Shown here: positions 33,527 to 41,195 of the stretch, one piece after another
Numbering within the stretch: position 1 is the first letter of the stretch
Layout of the letters: every line of letters begins with the position of its first letter
Notes under the pieces: model-generated
Seen by the model: only the letters and a program-made list of their open reading frames with translations
What the model was told of the DNA's origin: nothing
Databases searched by the model: none
Origin: JBDFMH01 sp047238125
Lineage (GTDB): Bacteria; Pseudomonadota; Alphaproteobacteria; Sphingomonadales; Sphingomonadaceae
Assembly (NCBI RefSeq): GCF_047238125.1
Contig: NZ_JBDFMH010000004.1
Coordinates: 5,583-69,582 of the forward strand
Direction of reading: 5' to 3'
DNA: 64,000 bases
Translations under genes and position numbers: made by a program

Positions 33527-33689
33527 GCGCTGATACCCATTGTTGATGTGAGCCTGCGCCGCTGGGTTATCGTGCAAGGCTATTCCGGCTAGGTTCATCG
33601 CCGCCAGCCCATCAGGCTCTCATCGACCCGCAGCGCGCCTCCTTTGATTGTCGCTCCGCGAGCCGCGCCGCGTAGCACGAGGAGCCATC

Positions 33690-34070
33690 ATGACCGATAC
33701 CATCCCAGCAACATCATCAGCCCCACGCGCGCAAGGCATGCTCTGCCCAGTATGCCGCGTCGATCTCGTGCTGTCTGACCGGCAAGGAATCGAGATCGAC
33801 TATTGTCCGCAGTGTCGGGGCGTCTGGCTCGATCGTGGGGAGCTCGACAAGATCATCGAGCGCAACGCCTCGTTCGAGGCAAACGCGAACCCGCAGGCGT
33901 CTGCCAATGTCGGACCTGCGCCGGGACAGGGTTATACCCAGCCGGCACCCTGGGGAGGGGGTTATGGCGATGATCGCCATGGCGGCGGGCACGGCGGCGG
34001 ACATGGCGGTGGTGGTCATGGCGGCGGATATCGGCGTGGCGGCTTTCTAGGCGGCCTCTTCCGGCACTGA
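33690..34070 (+). CDS. Zinc-ribbon (TFIIB-type) protein with Gly/His-rich tail
   Basis: 126 residues. The N-terminal CPVCRVDLVLSDRQGIEIDY then CPQCRGVWLDRGELDKII is the zf-TFIIB zinc ribbon (CxxC ... CxxC-G-V-W-x-D-x-x-E-x). A linker and the tail GGGHGGGHGGGGHGGGYRRGG follow. No signal peptide, so cytosolic. Start ATG 33690 has GGAG five bases upstream. Function unknown; the Gly/His tail links it in style to the preceding exported proteins. Confidence 0.75.
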   Translation: MTDTIPATSSAPRAQGMLCPVCRVDLVLSDRQGIEIDYCPQCRGVWLDRGELDKIIERNASFEANANPQASANVGPAPGQGYTQPAPWGGGYGDDRHGGGHGGGHGGGGHGGGYRRGGFLGGLFRH

Positions 34071-34132
34071 CCGGTAATAAAGCTTAGGCTGTCGGGCGCG
34101 CACGCATAGTCGCGTCGGGAACCGTTGTGCAC

Positions 34133-34489
34133 TCAGACAGGCATACTCATGATGTCCTTGTATGCCGACAGGAGCTTGTTCCGGACCTGCAAGGTCGCCT
34201 CGAAACTGACGGACGCCCGCTGCTGCAAGAGCACGACCGTGGCGATATCAGTGGCTCGCCGCGCTCATAGGATTCGGTGGCAACGTCCTCCTGCTCCTGA
34301 AGGCTGTTGACCTGTTGCAACGCGGTCTTGAAGGTCGTCGCGAAGGATTGGGGCTCGCTCGCTCCCGGCGGTTCCGATCCCCTGGGCGGCAGCAGGAATG
34401 GGTCTGGTCGCAACATCACGGAGCGCAGCATTCCGCTGAAGCACCGCGGTTCGAATGGCCACTACGTCCGCAGCGCCGATGCCGTTCAT
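34133..34489 (-). pseudogene. Second fliE-like gene, two frameshifts
   Basis: Reads MNGIGAADVVAIRTAVLQRN, then shifts frame near 34360 to give SFATTFKTALQQVNSLQEQE and DVATESYERGE, then shifts again near 34255 to give DIATVVLLQQRASVSFEATL, QVRNKLLSAYKDIMSMPV and a stop at 34133. All pieces match the intact FliE at 22169. Two breaks make it non-functional unless the assembly is wrong. Confidence 0.85.
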
Positions 34490-34642
34490 TCACGCTGTCC
34501 TTCCGAGTTCGGCATAGCGGCTTTGCAAGCGCCGCGACCGACGCCGGTCCCGTCGTTCTGCCCTGCTCCAGCGCAGCAAGACAGCACGCTATGGGATTTG
34601 TCGTACCATCTTATTAACCAAAAACATCGATCGCCTCTGATG

Positions 34643-35611
34643 CTAAATCCAACCTGCCCGCTTGAAGCGCAAATAAAGCGCACTACAAACCGTCGCGACG
34701 ACCGCGAGTACGACAAAATACCCATACTCGGTTCTCAGCTCGGGCATATTCTCGAAGTTCATGCCGTAGATACCGGCGATGGCAGTGGGCACCGCCAATA
34801 TGGCCGCCCAGGCTGCGAGTTGCCGCGTGCTCGCGCCGGTTCGCTGCTGCTCAAGCAGATTGCTGACCTCGAACACCGACGTGAGGACCTCCCGAAGTCC
34901 GCCGACGGTTGTTTCGACGCGTCGGATATGATCGAGAACATCCTTGAAATACAGGGTCGCTTCGGGATCTATGCAGGGGATTTCAGGATGGGTGAGCTTG
35001 TTCGCTACCTCGCTCATGGGACCAAGGACCCGCTGGAACCGCATCAGTTCGCGCCGCAGATTGAAGATGCGATTGATCTCGGCTCGCCCTAAAAACGCAT
35101 CCAGCGCTCGTTGCTCCATCGCCACGACCTCCTCCTCGATCGCTTCCCCGATCGGCAGGTAGCCATCAACAATGAAGTCGATGATGGCGTGCAAGACATA
35201 GTCCACGCCATGCGCGAGCAGCGATGGCGCCGCTTCAAGGTGGTCGCGCAGCGTGCTGTGCGAGCGTGCCGATCCATGACGCACTGTGATGACGTGGCTG
35301 GAACCTACGAATATCGCGGTTTCACCGTAGGCGATGGTCTGATCCTCAAGCCGGGCGGTCAGCGCGACCACGAACAACTGATCGCCATAGATGTCCACCT
35401 TGGGGTGCTGGTGAGCTTTGAGGGCGTCCTCAACCGCAAGCGGGTGAAGGCCGTAGTGCTCCTGTAGCTTCCTGAGATCCTCCTCGGACGGCTCCAGCAG
35501 GCCGATCCAGACGAACTCGGCCTTGTCATCCGAACAGAATGTCGGCTCGTCGATCGAAACAGGCCGGACTCGCTTGCCGTGGCGATACAGGGAAGCGGCA
35601 ACAACGCTCAT
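34643..35611 (-). CDS. corA: CorA-family magnesium/cobalt channel
   Basis: 322 residues: N-terminal cytosolic alpha/beta domain, a long stalk helix and two C-terminal helices with the signature YGMNFENMPEL between them (GMN selectivity motif). Mg/Co/Ni uptake in the family. ATG at 35611 (MSVVAASLYRHGKRV) has GAGG upstream; a TTG at 35635 opens a slightly longer frame and is less likely. Transcribed away from the small membrane gene at 35780. Confidence 0.92.
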   Translation of the reverse strand: MSVVAASLYRHGKRVRPVSIDEPTFCSDDKAEFVWIGLLEPSEEDLRKLQEHYGLHPLAVEDALKAHQHPKVDIYGDQLFVVALTARLEDQTIAYGETAIFVGSSHVITVRHGSARSHSTLRDHLEAAPSLLAHGVDYVLHAIIDFIVDGYLPIGEAIEEEVVAMEQRALDAFLGRAEINRIFNLRRELMRFQRVLGPMSEVANKLTHPEIPCIDPEATLYFKDVLDHIRRVETTVGGLREVLTSVFEVSNLLEQQRTGASTRQLAAWAAILAVPTAIAGIYGMNFENMPELRTEYGYFVVLAVVATVCSALYLRFKRAGWI

Positions 35612-35779
35612 CGGGGTCCTCGAAACATTGATCAACGAACGCTCCTAGCAGGAGCGGATGGCCGCGTCGCTTCGAACGCATGTCCGTCAATGACGAGAGA
35701 CCGGAGCTTCACCACCATCGTTGTCCTTGCCTGGCACTGCTACGCCAGCACATTTACCGCCCCGGCGGCGAGGCAGGAA

Positions 35780-36058
35780 ATGGAGAGCGAAGATTCGGAT
35801 GACGATCAGCGCCCCCTCCACTCGGACGTGAAGCGACTGCATGGACCGCGCTTCCGCCGGCCCTTGCGCTGGTGGGAGTTGATGCTGCCAGCGGGCATAT
35901 GGATCCTCGCCGGGAAGATACTGCTGGTCGGCGCGCGCGCGGTGGGGCGATCAGGGCTTCGACTTCCGTACGTGGTATTCTCACTGGTTCGCCTGTCCGG
36001 CCGATCATCTCGCATCGGCTTCAGGGTCTGGCGGCACCTGGGAGGCAAGTGGCGGTAA
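35780..36058 (+). CDS. Small membrane protein, PAGIW/GF-WRH family, copy 2
   Basis: 92 residues from the ATG in GAGGCAGGAAATG (35780); an ATG at 35690 would add 30 residues. Acidic start (MESEDSDDDQRPLHSD), a basic stretch, then LRWWELMLPAGIWILAGKIL, a second hydrophobic part and GFRVWRHLGGKWR at the very end. It shares PAGIW and the GF-x-x-WRH-x-G-x-KWR end with the protein at 30962. Family unknown. Confidence 0.6.
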   Translation: MESEDSDDDQRPLHSDVKRLHGPRFRRPLRWWELMLPAGIWILAGKILLVGARAVGRSGLRLPYVVFSLVRLSGRSSRIGFRVWRHLGGKWR

Positions 36059-36094
36059 GCTCGCAACAGCAAGCTAGTTTGCAAGGGCGCAGTC

Positions 36095-36850
36095 TTAGCT
36101 AATGGGTGCCTTACCTTTCCCCTCCAATCCTATTCTGATCGTGCATCGCACCGTCTCGCGCTTTCGGGCTGCGGCCTTTCTGCACGCCTCGATCGCTTCG
36201 CGGTTGGCCGTCACGATCCTGTCGGCCCCCACGACCGCGCTGAATGCGGTCGGGCTGGCGCTCTGCATCATCCGCTGCCCTGCTTCCCACAGGGGGAGGT
36301 CGAGTGTCCGCGCCGCCATGCGCTCGGGCCATTGCCAGCTCGCCGGCGCGATCTCGCGCGCGACGAGGCCCGGCACGATCGCCCATGCGAGGATGCCGAT
36401 CGCTGCTCCGCCCAGCCCGAACCATAGCTGCCGGTTCCTCTGGTCCGCCCGTGTCCATGCCGACCCGGCGATGGCGCGAAGCTCGGCCATGACGCGGGCC
36501 TTGTCCTCGCCCGCCTTAGCGAGCGCCGCCTGATCCTCGCGCCGGGCGGCGTTGCCCGCTGCGGCAATGCGCTGCGCCATCTGCTCGGGCGTCATCGCCA
36601 GCGCCGGACTGCGGGCGATCACGTCGCTGATGACCGCGATCCGGTGGGCCGTGGCATCCACACCCTGCTGCATCCGCCCCAGCGTCTCGGTATAGTCCGG
36701 CACGTCGATATGCGCCCGCTCGGCCGCCAGACCCTCCACGGCACGGCGCAACAACGCCAGCTCACGGTCCTGGCCTTCTATCACGGCACGCAACCGATCG
36801 AACGCCTCCGCCGGATCACCGCCCTCTGGGATATCGTCGTCCATCGTCAC
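36095..36850 (-). CDS. DUF6118 family protein (TraA partner)
   Basis: 251 residues. Acidic N-terminus, a coiled-coil-like region (about 20-120: DRLRAVIEGQDRELALLRRAVEGL), one transmembrane segment (LWFGLGGAAIGILAWAIVPGL, about 145-165) and a C-terminal domain with EACRKAAARKRE. From memory, this family regularly follows traA on sphingomonad and related plasmids; role in transfer is unproven. Begins at a GTG touching the traA stop; ATG at 36844 is an alternative. Confidence 0.75.
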   Translation of the reverse strand: MTMDDDIPEGGDPAEAFDRLRAVIEGQDRELALLRRAVEGLAAERAHIDVPDYTETLGRMQQGVDATAHRIAVISDVIARSPALAMTPEQMAQRIAAAGNAARREDQAALAKAGEDKARVMAELRAIAGSAWTRADQRNRQLWFGLGGAAIGILAWAIVPGLVAREIAPASWQWPERMAARTLDLPLWEAGQRMMQSASPTAFSAVVGADRIVTANREAIEACRKAAARKRETVRCTIRIGLEGKGKAPIS

Positions 36851-39772
36851 CTACCGGCTCATGCCATAATCGCGGTCGCGGGCGATCGTGACCGACTGCG
36901 CCAGTTCCTGCCCGATCGACCGGCCTCTCTCCATGCTTAACGCCAGCTCGGGAGCGCGGGCACGCAACACGGATTCGAGCTGCGGGTCGCGATGCAGCCC
37001 GCCCGCGATGCTCTCCATGCGCTTGCCCAGCTTCTCCGCGCCGGCACGGTCGCCGGCACGCTCCATGCCGGCCCGCGCCTCCTTCATGCCCTGCCACTGC
37101 TCCACGAACCGGTCCGCACGCTTCTCCGGGTCGATGCGGACCTGGCGCTCCGTCTCCATCGCCTTCGCTGCGCCGCCCGTGTTGCCCTCGGCCGCGTCGC
37201 GCGCGAGCCGGGGATCGCGCTCGATCGCGCTGGCAAGGTCACGCGCGCCATGTGGCCGCACCTGGTCGAGCGCGTCGCCGGCCTTTGCCAGCGCCTGTTC
37301 CTGGTGCGCCAGCACCGGCAACCCCTTCTCCTTCATCCGGCCTATATCCGCTGCGGCACGGCCATAGCGTTCGATCGCGCGGGCCTGCGAGGTCGCCGGC
37401 GGCCGATCGGGCGCGACACGCTCCGGCGGCGTCGCCTTCTCGGTCGCCGGCTTCGGCCGGAAGCCGTCGAACATGCCCCGCGCCTTGTCACGGACCTTCG
37501 CCACCACCTGACGCGCGAGTTCCGGGAACCGGATCTCGCGCCGATCGGCGAAGGCGCGGGCATGGTCCTGCTCGCTGCGGTCAGGCGCATAGTCGCCCGC
37601 CATGTCCTTGCCGCGGTCCCGCGACAGCACGCGCGCGAGCTTGCCCTGATCGGCGAAATCGTCGCGGCCGTAGTGGAGCTGCACGCCGTCGCGATGCCGC
37701 GACAGCCCGACATAGCCGCTGTGCCGGTCCATGCCCGGCGTGGCGAGGACATGAACGCGATCGACGGTGACGCCCTGCGATTTGTGGAAGGTGGCGGCAT
37801 AGCCGTGATCGACCGCGGCGTAGTCCTTCGCCGCGAACGTCACCTCGCGCCCGCCGTCGAGCCGCACCGTCATGCCCTCGGGCGTAACGCGCCCGATCGT
37901 GCCCAGCGTGCCGTTCTTCACCCCCAGCGACCGCTCGTTGCGCAGGAACATCAGCCGGTCGCCCGCCGCGAAGTCGCGGGCACCCCGGTCGGCCGAGAAC
38001 GCCACGTCCTCGCCCAGCTCGCCGCTGGCGCGCAGCCGGTCACGCGCCTCCCCGTTCAGCGCGCGGACCTCTGCGTTGGTGTGGGTGAGGATGATGCGGG
38101 TCTTGTCCGGGTCGGCCTGACGCTGACGATCCCACCCGTCGACCAGCTCGGCACGCGCCGCCTCACGCGTGTCGGCCGCGTGGACCATGCCGTGTGCGGC
38201 ATAGGCGTCCAGCGCCTCGCGGGTGCGTCCCGTGGCAAGCGTCCTGGTTGCGTCCTTCTGCCAGTCCTCGCGCTGCCGGCGAACCTCGGTGATCTCGGCC
38301 GCGCCGTGCCGCTCGGTAACGCTGCGGAACGCCGCGCCGGCTTCGATCGCCTGCAACTGCTCGGGGTCGCCCACCAGCACCACCTTGGCGCCTGCATCAC
38401 GGGCATGGGACAGCACCCGCTCCATCTGGCGGGTGCCGATCATGCCCGCCTCGTCCACCACCAACACGTCACGATCGGTAAGCTGGTCGCGCCCTTGCGC
38501 CCACGCATGTTCAAGGCTGGCGATGGTGCGGGATTGGATGCCTGATCCGCCCTCAAGGTTCTCGGCCGCGATGCCGGACAAGGCCGCGCCGCGAACGGTG
38601 TAGCCCGCCTGCTCCCATCCACCGCGCGCAATGCCCAGCATGGCGGATTTGCCGGTGCCGGCATATCCGACCACATTGGCGATGCCGCTCGGCCCGGTTA
38701 TATGCTCCAGCGCGGCTCGCTGCTCGTCCCCGAGCACGAGCCCTTCACTCCCGGCAACGGCTCTCGCTCTGTCGAGCACCGCTGCCGGGAGACCATGATC
38801 CCTCCGCGCTGCCAGCTCATCCCCGGCCTTCTCCAACCGTGCCTCGGTCGCGATCATGTCTCGGGAAGTGAAGCGCCCCTGGTCGCGCCCGTCCTTGCCC
38901 AGCGCCACCAGCTCGGGACTGGCGCGCACCGACGCCATCACCTGGTCGAACTGCTCCTTGCCATCGCTGTGCCGGTGGACGAACATCGCCAGATCACGGG
39001 TGGTGAAGGTGGCTTGGCTGCGCGTGATGCCGTCCAGCACGATGCGCGGGTCAGCCGCGATCTTCTCGCCATTCTCCCGCGCGATCCGCCGGTGATCGTC
39101 GGCGCGTTCGGCATCTTCGCCGCGGTCTAGTCGGCGCATCCCCGCCGGCCCTATCTTGTGCTGCGGCTCCAGCTCAATGCCCTGATCAGCATAGCTGCGA
39201 TGGTCGATCCTGCCCTCAAGACCCAGCTCGGCCATGCGTTCGTTGACGTGCGCGCTCCATGCCTCGCGCCAGTCCTTCAACAGCTCGGTGCTGTTCCAGT
39301 CGCGGTTCTTCTTCCCGAACCCTTGCCCGTCTACCTCGCGCATCGTCATCATCACATGCGCGTGCGGCTTGGGGCTCCCGTCCTTCGCCTTGTCCCAATG
39401 CACGTTCAGGTCCGCGACCATCCCGCGATCGACAAACTGCTTCTTCACGAAATCGCGTGCGAGCTGGACGCCCTGCTTCTCGCTCATCTCACGCGGAATC
39501 GAGAACTCCACCTCGCGGGCAAGCTGCGCGTCCTTGCGCTTCTCCCCCGCCTCCACCTCGTTCCACAAGGTCGAGCGATCGTTTAAACGCTCCGGCGCGC
39601 CCTCGGGCAACATGACCTCGGAGTGGATGACGCCGGCCTTGTTCGAGAAGTCGTGGTTACGCCCAAGCCGCTCGTCGTGCAGCTCGGATGCGGAACGGTA
39701 GGCGGCGGACGCGACGGCGCTTGAGCCGTTGGCACGGCTGATGACCTTGGCGCTGAAATGGTAGATCGCCAT
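36851..39772 (-). CDS. traA: Ti-type conjugative relaxase/helicase TraA
   Basis: 973 residues. N-terminal MobA/MobL (MOBQ) relaxase domain: MAIYHFSAKVISRANGSSAV, the His-rich metal motif KPHAHVMMTMREVD and YADQGIELEPQHKIG. Then a RecD/TrwC-like helicase: Walker A GYAGTGKSAML at about 368-376, DVLVVDEAGMIGT, VVLVGDPEQLQAI and the UvrD-like C-terminal AATFHKSQGVTVDRVHV. It nicks oriT and unwinds the transferred strand. ATG at 39772 starts the family N-terminus; a longer frame to 39829 is rejected. Divergent from traC across 175 bases that hold the candidate oriT. Confidence 0.95.
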   Translation of the reverse strand: MAIYHFSAKVISRANGSSAVASAAYRSASELHDERLGRNHDFSNKAGVIHSEVMLPEGAPERLNDRSTLWNEVEAGEKRKDAQLAREVEFSIPREMSEKQGVQLARDFVKKQFVDRGMVADLNVHWDKAKDGSPKPHAHVMMTMREVDGQGFGKKNRDWNSTELLKDWREAWSAHVNERMAELGLEGRIDHRSYADQGIELEPQHKIGPAGMRRLDRGEDAERADDHRRIARENGEKIAADPRIVLDGITRSQATFTTRDLAMFVHRHSDGKEQFDQVMASVRASPELVALGKDGRDQGRFTSRDMIATEARLEKAGDELAARRDHGLPAAVLDRARAVAGSEGLVLGDEQRAALEHITGPSGIANVVGYAGTGKSAMLGIARGGWEQAGYTVRGAALSGIAAENLEGGSGIQSRTIASLEHAWAQGRDQLTDRDVLVVDEAGMIGTRQMERVLSHARDAGAKVVLVGDPEQLQAIEAGAAFRSVTERHGAAEITEVRRQREDWQKDATRTLATGRTREALDAYAAHGMVHAADTREAARAELVDGWDRQRQADPDKTRIILTHTNAEVRALNGEARDRLRASGELGEDVAFSADRGARDFAAGDRLMFLRNERSLGVKNGTLGTIGRVTPEGMTVRLDGGREVTFAAKDYAAVDHGYAATFHKSQGVTVDRVHVLATPGMDRHSGYVGLSRHRDGVQLHYGRDDFADQGKLARVLSRDRGKDMAGDYAPDRSEQDHARAFADRREIRFPELARQVVAKVRDKARGMFDGFRPKPATEKATPPERVAPDRPPATSQARAIERYGRAAADIGRMKEKGLPVLAHQEQALAKAGDALDQVRPHGARDLASAIERDPRLARDAAEGNTGGAAKAMETERQVRIDPEKRADRFVEQWQGMKEARAGMERAGDRAGAEKLGKRMESIAGGLHRDPQLESVLRARAPELALSMERGRSIGQELAQSVTIARDRDYGMSR

Positions 39773-39818
39773 TGCGCCCGCCATGATGCACTTCTTAGCG
39801 CATGTCGGCAACGACGTA

Positions 39819-39830
39819 TAAGCGCGCACT
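39819..39830 (+). other. Candidate oriT nick region
   Basis: TAAGCGCGCACT at 39819-39830 matches 10 of 12 bases of TAAGTGCGCCCT, the nick-region core I recall for RSF1010/Ti-type (MOBQ) origins. It lies between traA and traC, where Ti-plasmid oriT is found. The exact nick and flanking repeats were not resolved. Confidence 0.55.
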
Positions 39831-39947
39831 CACAATCCGCTGCGCTTCTCGTGATTGACCTGCTGCCGCTTTATGGTCGTTCCTGCTTTACCCCGGCATG
39901 GGCGGCGCTAGAGTGTTCGGGCTGATGGTCGCGGAAGGATAGATGCG

Positions 39948-40277
39948 ATGCGGAAGGTGCGCGATTACGATGCGGAATTGAAGGCGCTCGGCGACAAGGC
40001 GCGGGCGCTCAAGGCGAAGCGGGTCGAACAGCTCGGCCAGCTCGTCGTCGCCACCGGGGCCGATGCGCTCGATGCCGAGACACTGGCGGGCGTGCTGCTG
40101 GATGCGGTCGGGTCGAAGGATGCGAGCGCGAAGGGGGCGTGGCGAGCGAAGGGCGCGGCCTTCTTTCAGCGGCGCGGGAAAAAAGGTGGCGGCGCTGCTG
40201 CGATCGACGGATCGGGCGCTCAAGCTGAACCGGGCGGCGACCCTGCGGGCGGAAGCGGCGGAACGCCGAACGGATAG
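39948..40277 (+). CDS. traC: Conjugal transfer protein TraC
   Basis: 109 residues. MRKVRDYDAELKALGDKARAL, KRVEQLGQLVVATGADALDAETLAGVLLDA then AAFFQRRGKK match Ti-type TraC/TraD accessory proteins that assist relaxosome formation. Low-complexity Gly-rich end. GGAAGGA ribosome site upstream. First of the traC-traD-traG transcription unit. Confidence 0.85.
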   Translation: MRKVRDYDAELKALGDKARALKAKRVEQLGQLVVATGADALDAETLAGVLLDAVGSKDASAKGAWRAKGAAFFQRRGKKGGGAAAIDGSGAQAEPGGDPAGGSGGTPNG

Positions 40278-40290
40278 CAGGGGCTGGGTC

Positions 40291-40515
40291 GTGCAACGTC
40301 GCGAACGAACGCGCCATCTGATTGAGCTGGGCGGGTTGGTCCAGAAAGCCGGCTTGGTCGAGCTTACGGATGACGATCGCGCGACCCTCTACGGCGCGCT
40401 GCTCGATCTCGCCGGACGTGCGCGCGGCGATGATGCAAGCGAGGTGCTGGTGCTATGGAAGCGCCGCGGCAAGCGAGCGTTCGAGGCGGAAGCGGAGACG
40501 ACGGAGGCGAGCTGA
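40291..40515 (+). CDS. traD: Conjugal transfer protein TraD (small)
   Basis: 74 residues from a GTG at 40291: QRRERTRHLIELGGLVQKAGLVELTDDDRATL and LLDLA then VLWKRRGKRAFEAEAE. RTRHLIELGGLVxKAGL is the TraD core of Ti-type plasmids. The frame is open further upstream (to 40063) over traC; the extra sequence (ALLRSTDRALKLNRAATLRA) looks partly coding, so the true start may lie earlier. Stop overlaps the next start (TGATG). Confidence 0.85.
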   Translation: MQRRERTRHLIELGGLVQKAGLVELTDDDRATLYGALLDLAGRARGDDASEVLVLWKRRGKRAFEAEAETTEAS

Positions 40516-40911
40516 TGGCAGGCGACGATATTTCGGAATGGCTGATGCGCGGATCAGCGTCCGCAACGGTGATCTACAATGATCCGGTCTGGTCCGAACA
40601 GGAATACGCCATGCAGCGCGGAGAGCGGACGCGGGGCGATTTCGACCCGCCCGTCCCTGGTCACTATGCCGACTTGGTGCGCGCCCGCTGGGGTCGGGCA
40701 AACGCGCTCCAGGATCGCATGGCGGCGGAAGGCTGCGACACCCTGCCCGACAACGCCGATCCGCAAGCCTGGACAGCAGTCGATGGCGATATGCTCAGGT
40801 CGCTACGCCGATCGGCGCGGTATTCACTGGGTGCCGGCGACGCTCATGGACGAGTATCAGGCGCTCCTATCCACCCCTCTGCCCGGCTCGGCCGATCTGG
40901 AGCGGGCGTGA
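40515..40911 (+). CDS. Plasmid protein of unknown function, probable internal frameshift
   Basis: Starts MAGDDISEWLMRGSASATVI (ATG 40515), continues EQEYAMQRGERTRGDFDPPV and DTLPDNADPQAWTAVDGDML in one frame. From about 40800 the other frame reads more naturally: RYADRRGIHWVPATLMDEYQ then LLSTPLPGSADLERA, with a stop at 40911-40913 that overlaps the next ATG in the TGATG manner used by all genes of this operon. So a one-base shift near 40795-40805 is likely. Without it, the first frame runs on into the next gene to give a 226-residue fusion. Family not recognised. Confidence 0.5.
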
Positions 40912-41195
40912 TGGCGGACTTCGATGTTGAGGCGATCCGCGCCCAAATCCGGCAAATGGATTACGTGCGCGGCACGCCGGCAGAAGCCGAGATGTGGCGA
41001 GAGGATGACGCGGACTCGCGCGCCAACCTCGCGATTGAAGGCATGGCCCTGGAAACCGACGAGCACGCGCTGTTCGACATGCTGCGCGACGAAGCCGTGC
41101 CCCCTCCCCTCGCCACGCAAATCCTGCTCCGCCTGCTCGATCATCCCGACGCCGATCGGTCCTTGCCGATCACGCCGATCGCCGCGGCGCGCTGA
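40911..41195 (+). CDS. Small plasmid protein of unknown function
   Basis: 94 residues: MADFDVEAIRAQIRQMDYVR, then EMWREDDADSRANLAIEGM and ALFDMLRDEAVPPPLATQIL, mostly acidic helices. Precedes traG with a TGATG overlap. Probably a transfer accessory by position. The alternative is that it is the C-terminus of the preceding gene. Confidence 0.6.
   Translation: MADFDVEAIRAQIRQMDYVRGTPAEAEMWREDDADSRANLAIEGMALETDEHALFDMLRDEAVPPPLATQILLRLLDHPDADRSLPITPIAAAR

Noticed and set aside
36992..38545. 517-codon plus-strand frame
   Set aside because: Antisense shadow of traA, which has complete relaxase and helicase motifs.
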